From: JAGPCH01 sp039810605 | GTDB lineage: Bacteria; Bacteroidota; Ignavibacteria; Tepidaquicellales; Tepidaquicellaceae | Direction of reading: 5' to 3' | Assembly (NCBI GenBank): GCA_039810605.1 | Contig: JBDHXH010000003.1 | Location: forward strand, 1-64,000 | Length of the DNA stretch: 64,000 nucleotides | Shown here: positions 32,809 through 41,526 of the stretch, piece after piece | Layout of the letters: the number at the start of each line of letters is the position of its first letter | Numbering within the stretch: the first letter of the stretch is position 1 | Made by a program: the position numbers and the translations under genes | The notes under the pieces: model-generated | What the model saw: only the letters and a program-made list of their open reading frames with translations | Databases searched by the model: none | Told to the model about the DNA's origin: nothing

Positions 32809-34278
32809 CTATTTCAAGAGCAGCATTTTTTTCGTTTCAGAAAATTTGCCAAACCTCACGCTGTAAAAGTAAACGCCGCTTGAAAGATTATCGGCATTGA
32901 ATTCGAATGAGTGCATTCCTGCTGTCTTAAATTCATTTATCGGGTGCCCAATCACATTGCCAAGAATATCAAATACTTTGATTTGCACATTTCCATTGTA
33001 GGGAATAAAATAGCGAATAGAAGTATTTGGATTAAACGGATTCGGAAAATTACCATAGATCTCAAATCCATCGTCTTTGAATTCATTTGTATAATTGATT
33101 CCCATCACAGAAAGATTGCCTTCCTTCATAAATATATCAGACACTACGCTTCCGTTACGGGAAGCTGTTGCCTCAAAGTGAACTGCAATCTGTGCAAATC
33201 CTCTTGCAGCAACAGAATTGTTACCTCTTCCTATATAACTTCCTGTGCTGTCCTCAAACAAAAGAATCGGAAGCACATAATTTCCATTTGACCCATACAC
33301 CAGAAATGTTCCTTTTGGAAATGCCGAATTGCTGTTCTGATACGTTACAAAGAGTTTCCCATTATCGTCAGTATCAATTGCCCTGTAAAATGAAGGCATT
33401 CCAACCGGCGGTGTAATCGCTTCTGCCGAAGAAAAAATTCCTCCCGACTGCCGCCGGATTGTGTAAAGTCTGTTGTCTATGGCATTCCTGTATACGACAT
33501 GAAGAGTATTTAATTTATCAATTGTGATGCATGGATACGAGACAAAATTAGAAACCCCTGTTGACTGCTCCACAAAGTTTCCGTTTTCGTTGTTAAAATA
33601 TTTCAGCACGCCCGAACCTGCAGACTGATTAGTAGTGAATACTATATGAAGCTTCCCTAATCCGTCAACTGCTATTGAAATATCATTTTCGCTGCTTGCT
33701 TCTGCAGGACCAAGACTTATCTCCTGTCCGAGTATTCCGTTGATGTAATTATATTTTTTGTAGTAAGCATTATCCTGTCCTGTTACAAAAGTAAAGTAAA
33801 CGAAATGAACACTGCTGTCGTTCAAACCAACTGCCATATACGGAGTAGCCTTGTTCAATCCTCCTGCCGTAATCCAAACAGAATCGCCGAATCCTGAAGA
33901 TACATTTCTGTTGTTAGTATATATCAATTGAAATAAATTCGATGCGTCACGTCTTTCCCAGCCTATGTGAACTTTTCCAAGCTCATCAAATCCAAGCGTT
34001 GCATAATTGTCATCAATTGAATTATTCGTAACTCTGTACGGTGTCATTTCGCCGCTTAAATTATTCCAATAAAATATCTCACGCGTATTGCTGTTGGTGT
34101 GGAATTGTCGTGAATTAACCATGTGAACTTTTCCAAAATTGTCATACTTCATCAAAGCTCTGTAATTGTAATATTCGTCACTCACTATTGTGTCAATCGG
34201 AAAGTTCAGGTATCCTTGAGCAAATACATTTATCATCCCGATTAAAAAAAATATGATTGATGCAGTCACTATTTTCAT
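32809..34278 (-). CDS. T9SS cargo with beta-propeller-like repeats
   Basis: A 489-residue secreted protein with a signal peptide (about residues 1-20, V-F-A-Q). Between 40 and 330 there are at least five spaced copies of a D-x-x-G-K-x-H-I/M-V/G pattern (N-F-G-K-V-H-M-V, E-L-G-K-V-H-I-G, G-L-G-K-L-H-I-V, N-T-L-H-V-V, N-G-K-L-F-V-T), which suggests propeller blades. A T9SS sorting domain (N-F-P-N-P-F-N-P-N-T-S-I, ending S-G-V-Y-F-Y-S-V...K-K-M-L-L-L-K) follows. Unlike most genes here it has a good ribosome-binding site, AAAGGAG six bases before the ATG. No enzymatic motif is seen. Confidence 0.8.
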   Translation of the reverse strand: MKIVTASIIFFLIGMINVFAQGYLNFPIDTIVSDEYYNYRALMKYDNFGKVHMVNSRQFHTNSNTREIFYWNNLSGEMTPYRVTNNSIDDNYATLGFDELGKVHIGWERRDASNLFQLIYTNNRNVSSGFGDSVWITAGGLNKATPYMAVGLNDSSVHFVYFTFVTGQDNAYYKKYNYINGILGQEISLGPAEASSENDISIAVDGLGKLHIVFTTNQSAGSGVLKYFNNENGNFVEQSTGVSNFVSYPCITIDKLNTLHVVYRNAIDNRLYTIRRQSGGIFSSAEAITPPVGMPSFYRAIDTDDNGKLFVTYQNSNSAFPKGTFLVYGSNGNYVLPILLFEDSTGSYIGRGNNSVAARGFAQIAVHFEATASRNGSVVSDIFMKEGNLSVMGINYTNEFKDDGFEIYGNFPNPFNPNTSIRYFIPYNGNVQIKVFDILGNVIGHPINEFKTAGMHSFEFNADNLSSGVYFYSVRFGKFSETKKMLLLK

Positions 34279-34517
34279 ATATTGCTCCTTTCTGAAAAAA
34301 TGTTTGAGCTAAGTAAGAAGAAAATTCAGATTTTTAAAATTCAATTTTAAATCTCATACGCCGGTTAAATTTTGTACTTATTGAAACGAATATTATCCGG
34401 GACTACATAATTTTTCAGCGGCATTGAACCTTTTCTTTGAAAATGCGATTATTGTTCTTGAATCTCAAATCCCAAACTTATATTATTGTCAAATTTTAAA
34501 TGAGACGATATGATAAA

Positions 34518-34542
34518 TTAGTTATTGATTAGCAATAACTAA
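34518..34542. repeat. Perfect 10-bp hairpin just upstream of the PorQ-like gene
   Basis: TTAGTTATTG (34518-34527), loop ATTAG, CAATAACTAA (34533-34542). It ends 10 bases before the ATG at 34553, so in the mRNA it would sit on the ribosome-docking region; as DNA it could be an operator. No T-run follows, so it is not a terminator. Confidence 0.6.
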
Positions 34543-34552
34543 AACATTGAAA

Positions 34553-35509
34553 ATGAACATCGTAAAAATTCGCTCCATAGTTTTAGTTCTTTTTGTATTT
34601 GGCTTCTTAAATAATTTACATTCTCAAACCCAGTCAACTTTTAATTTCCTCAAGTTAGACATTGGTGCAAGGGCATCTGCTTTAGGCGGCAGTTTCAATA
34701 CTCAAACTGACGATATCAATTCCATTTTCTATAATCCGGCATCTTTGTCAACCCTCACGCATAAGCAAGCTTCCGTGGGATTCTTTAAATACCTCCTCGA
34801 TATCAATTCAGGAAACGCATCATTCGGACAAAGGTACAAAGACGCGGGATATTTCGGAGCAGGCATAAGGTACATCAATTATGGCAGTTTTCAAAAAACT
34901 GATGCAGAAGCAACTTCATTAGGCACATTCTCTGCAAATGAACTTGCACTTTCACTTGGCTATTCAAACGTTTACAAAAGCAATTTCCACTACGGTGTAA
35001 ATCTGAAGTTCATTTATTCCGGAATAGACAGCTATACATCTACCGCTCTTGCTGCCGACTTCGGATTGCTCTATACTATTCCTTCTTCAATGTGGAATTT
35101 CGGTTTAAGTCTACTCAATGCAGGTGGTCAAATCAGCAAGTATAATTCTACCGGTGAAGATCTTCCTTTGGATTTAAGAGTCGGAGTCAGCAAGAAACTT
35201 GAACATCTTCCGCTTCGTGTTCACTTTGAAGTAGATAATCTGACAGAAGCACAGGACCAGTTCTTTGATCGCTTCAAGAATCTTTCCGTTGGCGGCGAAT
35301 TTGATTTCAGCGAAAATGTTCAATTCAGAATCGGGTACGATAATGGTGCAAGGCAAAATCTCGAAACAGGAAGTTCGGTTGGTATGGCGGGTTTTTCAGC
35401 GGGCCTCGGAATCAAGTTCCTCAAGAATTATAGCCTCGATTACGCATTTAACTCCATGGGAAAAATTGGTTCGACTCACAAAATAGATGTAGGATTTGCC
35501 CTTAGGTAA
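34553..35509 (+). CDS. PorQ/PorV-like type IX secretion protein
   Basis: A 318-residue outer-membrane protein. I use the ATG at 34553; a TTG at 34547 is also in frame. It has a signal peptide (V-L-V-L-F-V-F-G-F-L, cleavage near H-S-Q-T). The conserved opening L-D-I-G-A-R-A-S-A-L-G-G-S and the Y-N-P-A-S-L motif are hallmarks of the PorV/PorQ/UPF0164 barrel family. The rest shows repeated amphipathic strands. PorQ takes part in T9SS, where it helps attach cargo at the cell surface, which fits the T9SS cargos around it. It could also be a FadL-like relative; PorQ is preferred by size and N-terminal motif. Confidence 0.72.
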   Translation: MNIVKIRSIVLVLFVFGFLNNLHSQTQSTFNFLKLDIGARASALGGSFNTQTDDINSIFYNPASLSTLTHKQASVGFFKYLLDINSGNASFGQRYKDAGYFGAGIRYINYGSFQKTDAEATSLGTFSANELALSLGYSNVYKSNFHYGVNLKFIYSGIDSYTSTALAADFGLLYTIPSSMWNFGLSLLNAGGQISKYNSTGEDLPLDLRVGVSKKLEHLPLRVHFEVDNLTEAQDQFFDRFKNLSVGGEFDFSENVQFRIGYDNGARQNLETGSSVGMAGFSAGLGIKFLKNYSLDYAFNSMGKIGSTHKIDVGFALR

Positions 35510-35515
35510 TATTTC

Positions 35516-36556
35516 CTATTTTACTAATAGCATTCTTCTCGATTGAAAAAAATTTCCGTCAATTTCCAATTTATAAAAATAAACTCCTCCCGGCAATTCG
35601 CTTCCGTCAAATCTAATTTCATATCCGCCGGGTAATTTATTTTCACTTAGTAAATTCAAAACCTTGCGTCCTCTGACATCATAGACTATCATCGAAACAA
35701 ATACTTTTCTTCCCACTTCGAATGTTATCGTCGTCAGGGGATTAAATGGATTGGGATAATTCTGATGAAGTCTGAAGTCATTTATAGCCTCAAATTCAGA
35801 ACTCACAGATACGGGACTTCCGATCAAATTAAAAATCGAATTCAGTATTAAATCTTTTGCATCGTTGTGATTCTGTATGGATGAATAACTGAAACAAAAA
35901 TTTATGATTTGCGGATCTGCAACAGTTGGCGCTACTATGACCGCGCCGCTTGACGGATCAGTCAGCGCGCCATAAAAGACCTGCGAAAACTCCAGGCTTT
36001 CACATACGTCCTGATCATAAATTGTTCCTTCAACAAGCGGCATTGTCACAGGCAATATAGCAGGCAAATTTGCAAGTGGTGAGTTCTGAAACTCACTCTT
36101 CATTATCGCACTTCCGATTGAATTACTGACCCACCTGTTTATCTTCAATACCTTATTCCTGAATCCCGGATAAGCAGGGTAAACTGAAGCAGTGTATCCG
36201 TTGTGACCGCCTTCTATTATCAACCTTCCGCCATTCAAAACATAAGTAACCAAAAGCGAGCGCATGAAATTATTGCTGCACGCATCCGGATTACTTCCTG
36301 TGGAAAGTATTACAAGCCTGTGCGTGCTGAAGTCATTCTGATTGACAAGTGATGAGACAACTATATCTGCATGATATCCAGCATTCAGGACATCCTCATA
36401 AATCATGTCGGGGGAATTTGAATCATCGTCTTTAACAATGAGTATGTCTGTCATTCCGGAAACAAATCCGACATTCGCGAGCAGAATGACAATTGGAAGG
36501 AAAGAGAAACTGAAAATATCCCTGACAAGCTTCATCTTCGGTAAATTTTGTTTCAA
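35516..36556 (-). CDS. T9SS cargo with glutamine-amidotransferase-like fold
   Basis: A 346-residue secreted protein. The hydrophobic segment at about 14-34 (F-L-P-I-V-I-L-L-A-N-V-G-F) is a signal peptide; the first ATG or the one at residue 8 may be used. The central part (35-245) has a class I amidotransferase-like alternating fold (H-R-L-V-I-L-S-T-G-S, N-G-G-R-L-I-I-E-G-G-H-N-G-Y). The nucleophile position reads E-G-G-H rather than a cysteine elbow, so it is probably non-enzymatic. A T9SS sorting domain opens N-Y-P-N-P-F-N-P-L-T-T-I and ends K-R/S-R-R-M-L-L-V-K. It converges with the PorQ-like gene with only 6 bases between stops. Confidence 0.78.
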   Translation of the reverse strand: MKQNLPKMKLVRDIFSFSFLPIVILLANVGFVSGMTDILIVKDDDSNSPDMIYEDVLNAGYHADIVVSSLVNQNDFSTHRLVILSTGSNPDACSNNFMRSLLVTYVLNGGRLIIEGGHNGYTASVYPAYPGFRNKVLKINRWVSNSIGSAIMKSEFQNSPLANLPAILPVTMPLVEGTIYDQDVCESLEFSQVFYGALTDPSSGAVIVAPTVADPQIINFCFSYSSIQNHNDAKDLILNSIFNLIGSPVSVSSEFEAINDFRLHQNYPNPFNPLTTITFEVGRKVFVSMIVYDVRGRKVLNLLSENKLPGGYEIRFDGSELPGGVYFYKLEIDGNFFQSRRMLLVK

Positions 36557-36788
36557 TTTAAATTAAAATATTTTGCTAAGGAAATCAAACGTAATTACTC
36601 CCCTGCTGATGGAGTGTATGCATTGCTGTCGAAAATATTTTTGAAGCACCCTAACAATTTTAAAAATAATCTTAATTTAAATGACACATTTAGTTTTGAA
36701 AAGAACCCGCCAGTGACATATTTCCAAATGATTTTAATAATTTCAAATCAGACTCAATTTGCTTAATTTATGGAAAACAATTTTCAAA

Positions 36789-37286
36789 ATGGCAAATCAG
36801 TTTTCATTTGACATCGTATCTGAAGTTGATTTTCAGGAGGTTGACAACGCAATCAATCAGGCACTGAAAGAAATTCATCAAAGATATGATTTCAAAGGCA
36901 GCAAGAGTGAAATAACCTTTAACAAAAAGGAGAAGCTTCTCAATGTAATTTCCGATGATGAATTTAAAATTAAGTCCGTAGTTGATATACTTCAGAACAA
37001 GCTTATAAAAAGAGGCATCTCGATTAAGGCGTTGAAATACGGTAACGTTGAACCTGCATCAGGGGGAACAGTAAGGCAGGAAATAAAGCTGCAGCAGGGT
37101 ATTGAAAAAGACGATGCACGAAAAATTGTAAAGATTATCAAATACAGCAAATTGAAAGTGCAGGCAGCTATTCAGGATGAACAAGTGAGAGTTACGGGAA
37201 AAGTCAAAGATGATCTTCAATCAGTAATGAAAATGCTTAAAGAAAGCGAACTCGAATTTGCATTTCAGTTTACTAACTACAGGTGA
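36789..37286 (+). CDS. YajQ-family nucleotide-binding protein
   Basis: A 165-residue YajQ-family (UPF0234) protein. The frame is open to 36759, but the ATG at 36789 gives M-A-N-Q-F-S-F-D-I-V-S-E-V-D, the standard family start. Conserved blocks include E-V-D-N-A-I-N-Q-A, R-Y-D-F-K-G-S-K-S and V-R-V-T-G-K-x-x-D-D-L-Q. Members bind RNA or cyclic di-GMP; here the role is inferred from family only. It is a single gene, divergent from the cargo at 35516 and convergent with the export operon. Confidence 0.9.
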   Translation: MANQFSFDIVSEVDFQEVDNAINQALKEIHQRYDFKGSKSEITFNKKEKLLNVISDDEFKIKSVVDILQNKLIKRGISIKALKYGNVEPASGGTVRQEIKLQQGIEKDDARKIVKIIKYSKLKVQAAIQDEQVRVTGKVKDDLQSVMKMLKESELEFAFQFTNYR

Positions 37287-37355
37287 TTAATTGAAAAGAA
37301 ATTGAATCGGAGAATCTTTGCTCAATTGCTGATTGAATTTTTGAATGAATATTTT

Positions 37356-38486
37356 TCATCCTAACTTTTTTTTGAATCTGAACGAACTCGCAATCATAAT
37401 CGTCGCGCCCATCAGAAACAAAATCAATAACTCCTCCCAGAGATCGCCGATCCCAAGCCCCTTAATAACAATGCCTCTTATTATTATCAAAAAATATCTC
37501 AACGGCACTGCATAAGAAATATACTGAATTTCCAGCGGCATATTTTCAATCGGAAACGTAAAACCGGAAAGAAAAATCATTGGCATGATAATCAGGAATG
37601 CCGCGGTTATCATTGCCTGCTGTTGTGTCTTTGAAATAGTTGACACAAACATTCCCAGACCCAATGTCGAAAGCATGAACACAAATGAAGACAGAAACAA
37701 AAGCGTCATGCTTCCTTTGACAGCGATGCCAAACCACAGAGTCATCACGCTAATTACCAAAGTCATTGAGACCAATCCAATCATCGAAAACGGAATCAAC
37801 TTTCCGAGAATCATTTGATACGGTTTAATAGGCGTTACCAAAAGTTGCTCGAGTGTCCCAAGTTCCCTTTCCTTCACTATAGCCAGTGAAGTCATGCTTG
37901 TCGTTATTACGATGAGTATGAGTCCCACTATTCCCGGCAACATGAAGATTCGCGTCAGAAGTTCGGGGTTATACCAGATTCTTGTTTCTGCTTCGATTGA
38001 TGCGACGAGCGGCTCCTTCATCCCTGACTTTTCAAGTTTCTCAAGTACTATTGTCTTCGCGAATCCGGATGCAATGGTCTGAACATATCCTGCTGCCACT
38101 GCCGCTTTGTTGCCGTCGGAACCGTCAAATATCACCAGAACATCCGCTGAAGAATTGGTATTAATCTTTTTCTCAAAATCTTTTCCAATGACAATGCCAA
38201 TCAAAACATTTCCATCATCAATCTCTCTGGTAAGATTGTCATAATTGTCGGCATAATATTTAATGGTGAAATATCCGGACTTTTCAAAATCATCAATAAA
38301 ATCCCTGCTTGCTGCTGACTTATCATTGTCAAGAATTGCCGTGCTTACATTATTCAAATCGCGATTGGCAGCATAACCGAGGAATATCAGTTGAATCACA
38401 GGCACAACCAGTACAACCATGAACATTTTAGGATCGCGGCTGAACTGATGGAACTCCTTTATCAAAAACAACTTCAATACCCTCAT
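37356..38486 (-). CDS. ABC-2 type permease, export operon (last gene)
   Basis: A 376-residue membrane subunit of an ABC-2 exporter of the YhhJ/YbhR type. It has an N-terminal span (M-F-M-V-V-L-V-V-P-V-I-Q-L-I-F-L-G-Y-A) with the D-P-K motif before it, a large periplasmic domain (about 45-175), and five further spans in the C-terminal half. The segment E-R-E-L-G-T-L-E-Q-L-L-V-T-P is the cytoplasmic coupling signature of the family. Its start overlaps the previous permease by 4 bases (ATGA). With its partner it probably forms a heterodimeric channel. Substrate unknown. Confidence 0.88.
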   Translation of the reverse strand: MRVLKLFLIKEFHQFSRDPKMFMVVLVVPVIQLIFLGYAANRDLNNVSTAILDNDKSAASRDFIDDFEKSGYFTIKYYADNYDNLTREIDDGNVLIGIVIGKDFEKKINTNSSADVLVIFDGSDGNKAAVAAGYVQTIASGFAKTIVLEKLEKSGMKEPLVASIEAETRIWYNPELLTRIFMLPGIVGLILIVITTSMTSLAIVKERELGTLEQLLVTPIKPYQMILGKLIPFSMIGLVSMTLVISVMTLWFGIAVKGSMTLLFLSSFVFMLSTLGLGMFVSTISKTQQQAMITAAFLIIMPMIFLSGFTFPIENMPLEIQYISYAVPLRYFLIIIRGIVIKGLGIGDLWEELLILFLMGATIMIASSFRFKKKLG

Positions 38487-39610
38487 ATTTTTTCAGTGTG
38501 CTTTATTCTTAGAACCGAAATTGAGATAAGCAAAGCAGCAAACATAAGTAGATAAAATATCTGATCAGCAAAGACACTGATGTCAACGCCTTTAATTAAG
38601 ATATCGCGGAGAATGACAAGATAATATTTTGCGGGTGTAATGTATGATAATACTTGAATTGCGGCAGGCATGCTTTCAATAGGAAAAAGGAATCCTGACA
38701 ATAAAACAGTTGGAAGCTGCGACACCAATTGCGACATCTGAAATGCTACCTGCTGCGAATCTGCAACTGTAGAAATCAGCACTCCCATACTTAATGTTAC
38801 CATCAGGTAGCAGATCGTTCCGATAAACAGATACAAGTAACTTCCTTTGACTTCAATCCCGAAAAGAATACTTCCCATAAAAAGTATCGAGGCAGCTATG
38901 AGAAGCGATATAATCAGGTAAGGAAATATTTTTCCTATTATTAGCTGAAAACTCGAAACCGACGAAACCTTTATCTGCTCAATTGTTCCAAGTTCTTTCT
39001 CGCGCACTAAGGAAATTGAAGTTAAGATCACCGAAATAATAATCAGAATCATTGCAATCAATCCCGGGATAAAAAATTTTGTCGTGTTGAGATCTTTATT
39101 GTACCAGAATTGAGCATCAACATTAAGCGGCTGAACAACTTTCATCCCCTTTGATTCAATAAATTCGGATGAAATTTTCAATGATTGAAATGCGGCGGCT
39201 GCATTCACGTAATTCTGAACTATGGATGCGGTGCTGCCATCAACACCGTCAATGAGAAACTGAACTTTAACATTCTGATGATTCTCGATGTCTTTTGAAA
39301 AATTTCTCGGGATTACTACCACGCATTTAACATCACCGTTTTCAATAAGACTATTTATCTCACTTTCGCCATGGATGTATTCGCTAATCTTGAAATATGA
39401 CGAGCCTTCAAATACCCTAATGAAATCCCTGGAGCTCACAGAATTGTCAATGTCATATATTCCAAGCGTAATGTTTTTTACATCGAGGGAAATTGCATAT
39501 CCGAAGATCACAAGCAGGAGAACGGGGAGCACAAATATTATGATGAGACTTCTCGGGTCGCGTGCAATCTGAATCAATTCTTTCTTCGCAATTGAAATAA
39601 TGTTACGCAT
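38483..39610 (-). CDS. ABC-2 type permease, export operon (fifth gene)
   Basis: An ABC-2 permease of about 375 residues, similar in plan to its downstream neighbour: R-D-P-R-S-L-I-I-I-F-V-L-P-V-L-L-L-V first span, periplasmic domain, then E-K-E-L-G-T-I-E-Q-I-K-V-S and five spans. The frame is open to 39631. I prefer the ATG at 39610 (M-R-N-I-I-S-I-A-K-K-E-L), which matches family N termini and shortens the overlap with the ATPase gene to 8 bases. It is coupled to both neighbours by overlapping stops and starts. Confidence 0.87.
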   Translation of the reverse strand: MRNIISIAKKELIQIARDPRSLIIIFVLPVLLLVIFGYAISLDVKNITLGIYDIDNSVSSRDFIRVFEGSSYFKISEYIHGESEINSLIENGDVKCVVVIPRNFSKDIENHQNVKVQFLIDGVDGSTASIVQNYVNAAAAFQSLKISSEFIESKGMKVVQPLNVDAQFWYNKDLNTTKFFIPGLIAMILIIISVILTSISLVREKELGTIEQIKVSSVSSFQLIIGKIFPYLIISLLIAASILFMGSILFGIEVKGSYLYLFIGTICYLMVTLSMGVLISTVADSQQVAFQMSQLVSQLPTVLLSGFLFPIESMPAAIQVLSYITPAKYYLVILRDILIKGVDISVFADQIFYLLMFAALLISISVLRIKHTEKI

Positions 39611-40571
39611 TGACAGCAGATTTTTTTTCAATCAAATATACAAATACATCTTCAAGAGACGGGCTGATCTTTTCCACACTGAAAATTTTCAATTCATTAT
39701 CAGGTGAAAGAACATTCATGATCTTAACCGCAGAATCCGCAGATGCTCCCGCAATTTCAGAGACGGGTTTCATTAACAGATGAATTGAGTTTCCAAAAAT
39801 GGATATGCTGTCAGTGAAGGGTTGATCTTTAAGAAGATCAATGGTCCTATAAGAATCAGAGGATCTGATTTGAATTACATCGTCGGTAATATACTTTTCC
39901 TTAAGTTCCTTCGGACTTCCCGCTGCAATCAGTTTACCGGCATCAATGAGAACTATGTCATTGCAGAATTCTGCTTCATCGAGATAATGAGTTGTTACAA
40001 AAACTGTTGTGCCTTCTTCGGAAAGACTATTGATGAGATCCCAGAATTTCTTTCGGGAGACGGGATCAACTCCGCCTGTGGGTTCGTCGAGGAAAACGAG
40101 TTCCGGTTCGTGAATTACAGCGCAGCCGAGCGCGAGCCTCTGCTTATATCCTACCGAAAGTTCTGATGCAAGAAAATTTTTTCTGTCGCCAAGTCCCGAC
40201 ATTTCCAGAACCCAATCCTTTCTTTGCTCAAATTTTTTTCCCAGCAGTCCATACACGCCTCCGAAAAAATTTATGTTTTCATTTACCGTCAGGTCGTTAT
40301 AGAGAGAAAATTTCTGCGACATGTATCCGATTGTGCGTTTGATACTCTCGGGATCCTTTACGATGCTGAAGCCGTTTACAAGTGCGTCACCTGATGTCGG
40401 CATAAGAATTCCGCAAAGCATCCTGATGGTGGTTGACTTCCCCGCTCCGTTTGCGCCGAGAAATCCAAACACTTCACCTTTAGCAACATTAAAGGAAATA
40501 TTGTCAACTGAAATAAAGCTTCCGAATTTTTTCGAGAGATTTCTTACCTCAATTGTATTCATTAGAAACAT
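39603..40571 (-). CDS. ABC transporter ATPase, export operon (fourth gene)
   Basis: A 322-residue ATP-binding subunit for the ABC-2 permeases. It shows Walker A G-A-N-G-A-G-K-S-T, signature L-S-V-G-Y-K-Q-R-L (the usual L-S-G-G-Q is changed to L-S-V-G-Y), Walker B L-V-F-L-D-E-P-T-G-G-V-D and a switch histidine in V-T-T-H-Y. A C-terminal extension of about 80 residues is typical of drug- or polysaccharide-type exporters. An ATG at 40562 is an alternative start. A second, different ATPase is encoded just upstream, so each permease may have its own partner. Confidence 0.9.
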   Translation of the reverse strand: MFLMNTIEVRNLSKKFGSFISVDNISFNVAKGEVFGFLGANGAGKSTTIRMLCGILMPTSGDALVNGFSIVKDPESIKRTIGYMSQKFSLYNDLTVNENINFFGGVYGLLGKKFEQRKDWVLEMSGLGDRKNFLASELSVGYKQRLALGCAVIHEPELVFLDEPTGGVDPVSRKKFWDLINSLSEEGTTVFVTTHYLDEAEFCNDIVLIDAGKLIAAGSPKELKEKYITDDVIQIRSSDSYRTIDLLKDQPFTDSISIFGNSIHLLMKPVSEIAGASADSAVKIMNVLSPDNELKIFSVEKISPSLEDVFVYLIEKKSAVNA

Positions 40572-40611
40572 TCATCGGTTTGTTGGCATTTCATTTCCGG
40601 ACAAATACATT

Positions 40612-41523
40612 TTAGCTGACAAGATGTACAAATGCATTCTCAAGCGAGGGTTCGCTTTCGCGTACGGAGAAAATTTCCACAGAGCTCCTTTCCAATATTT
40701 CTCTTATTAGTCTGATATATTCCCCTGATTTTTCTTTTGATATGAGAATATTAATTCTGTCACCCTTCAACTGAATTTCGGCATCAAGATTTTCCTTCAG
40801 GATTGAATATGCATTTCTTACAGGCGTGCAGACAATTTCTATCAGCGATTCTTTCAACCCTTCTACAATTGTTTGCGGGTCTCCAAGTGCGATTAATCTT
40901 CCGTTATCAATCAGCGCTATCTCATTGAATCTTTCCGCTTCATCCATATACGGTGTTGAAATGAGAATCGTAATATCTTCCCGCAACATGTTTGAAAGTA
41001 TCACCCAGAACTCTCTGCGTGAAACAGGATCAACGCCCGTTGTCGGTTCATCTAAAAATACAATCTTCGGTCGGTAAATTAATGTGCATGCAAGAGCAAG
41101 CTTTTGCTTCATTCCTCCGGATAGCTTCCCGGCAAGAAATTTTCTGAACTTTGTGAGGCGTGTAAATTTCAACAGTTCCTCACGCCTATCCTTGAAATGT
41201 CTGACCCCGTGAATGCCTGCAACAAATTCTATATTCTCATCCACTGAAAGGTCAGTATATAGACTGAACTTTTGCGAAAGGTAGCCGATATTACCTTTTA
41301 AAATTGTTCTATCCTTCAGAATATTCTTTCCCATCATCTCAATCTCACCGCAATCCGGATTCATCAGCCCGCACAGAATCCTGATCAGAGTTGATTTCCC
41401 TGCACCATCTGGTCCAACAAGTCCGAAAATTGAATTTTCCTTAATCCCGAAACTAATATTATCAAGAGCTTTGATTTCTCCGTAAGTCTTGGTAAGATTT
41501 CTTATTGATATGAGAGGTTCCAT
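40612..41523 (-). CDS. ABC transporter ATPase, export operon (third gene)
   Basis: A 303-residue ATP-binding subunit with Walker A G-P-D-G-A-G-K-S-T, a canonical signature L-S-G-G-M-K-Q-K-L, Walker B I-V-F-L-D-E-P-T-T-G-V-D and a C-terminal extension. The switch position reads I-S-T-P-Y, so the usual H-loop histidine is replaced by proline; together with the altered signature in the partner this suggests an asymmetric ATPase pair. It starts 3 bases after the fusion-protein gene and ends 40 bases before the next ATPase. Confidence 0.9.
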   Translation of the reverse strand: MEPLISIRNLTKTYGEIKALDNISFGIKENSIFGLVGPDGAGKSTLIRILCGLMNPDCGEIEMMGKNILKDRTILKGNIGYLSQKFSLYTDLSVDENIEFVAGIHGVRHFKDRREELLKFTRLTKFRKFLAGKLSGGMKQKLALACTLIYRPKIVFLDEPTTGVDPVSRREFWVILSNMLREDITILISTPYMDEAERFNEIALIDNGRLIALGDPQTIVEGLKESLIEIVCTPVRNAYSILKENLDAEIQLKGDRINILISKEKSGEYIRLIREILERSSVEIFSVRESEPSLENAFVHLVS

Positions 41524-41526
41524 ATG

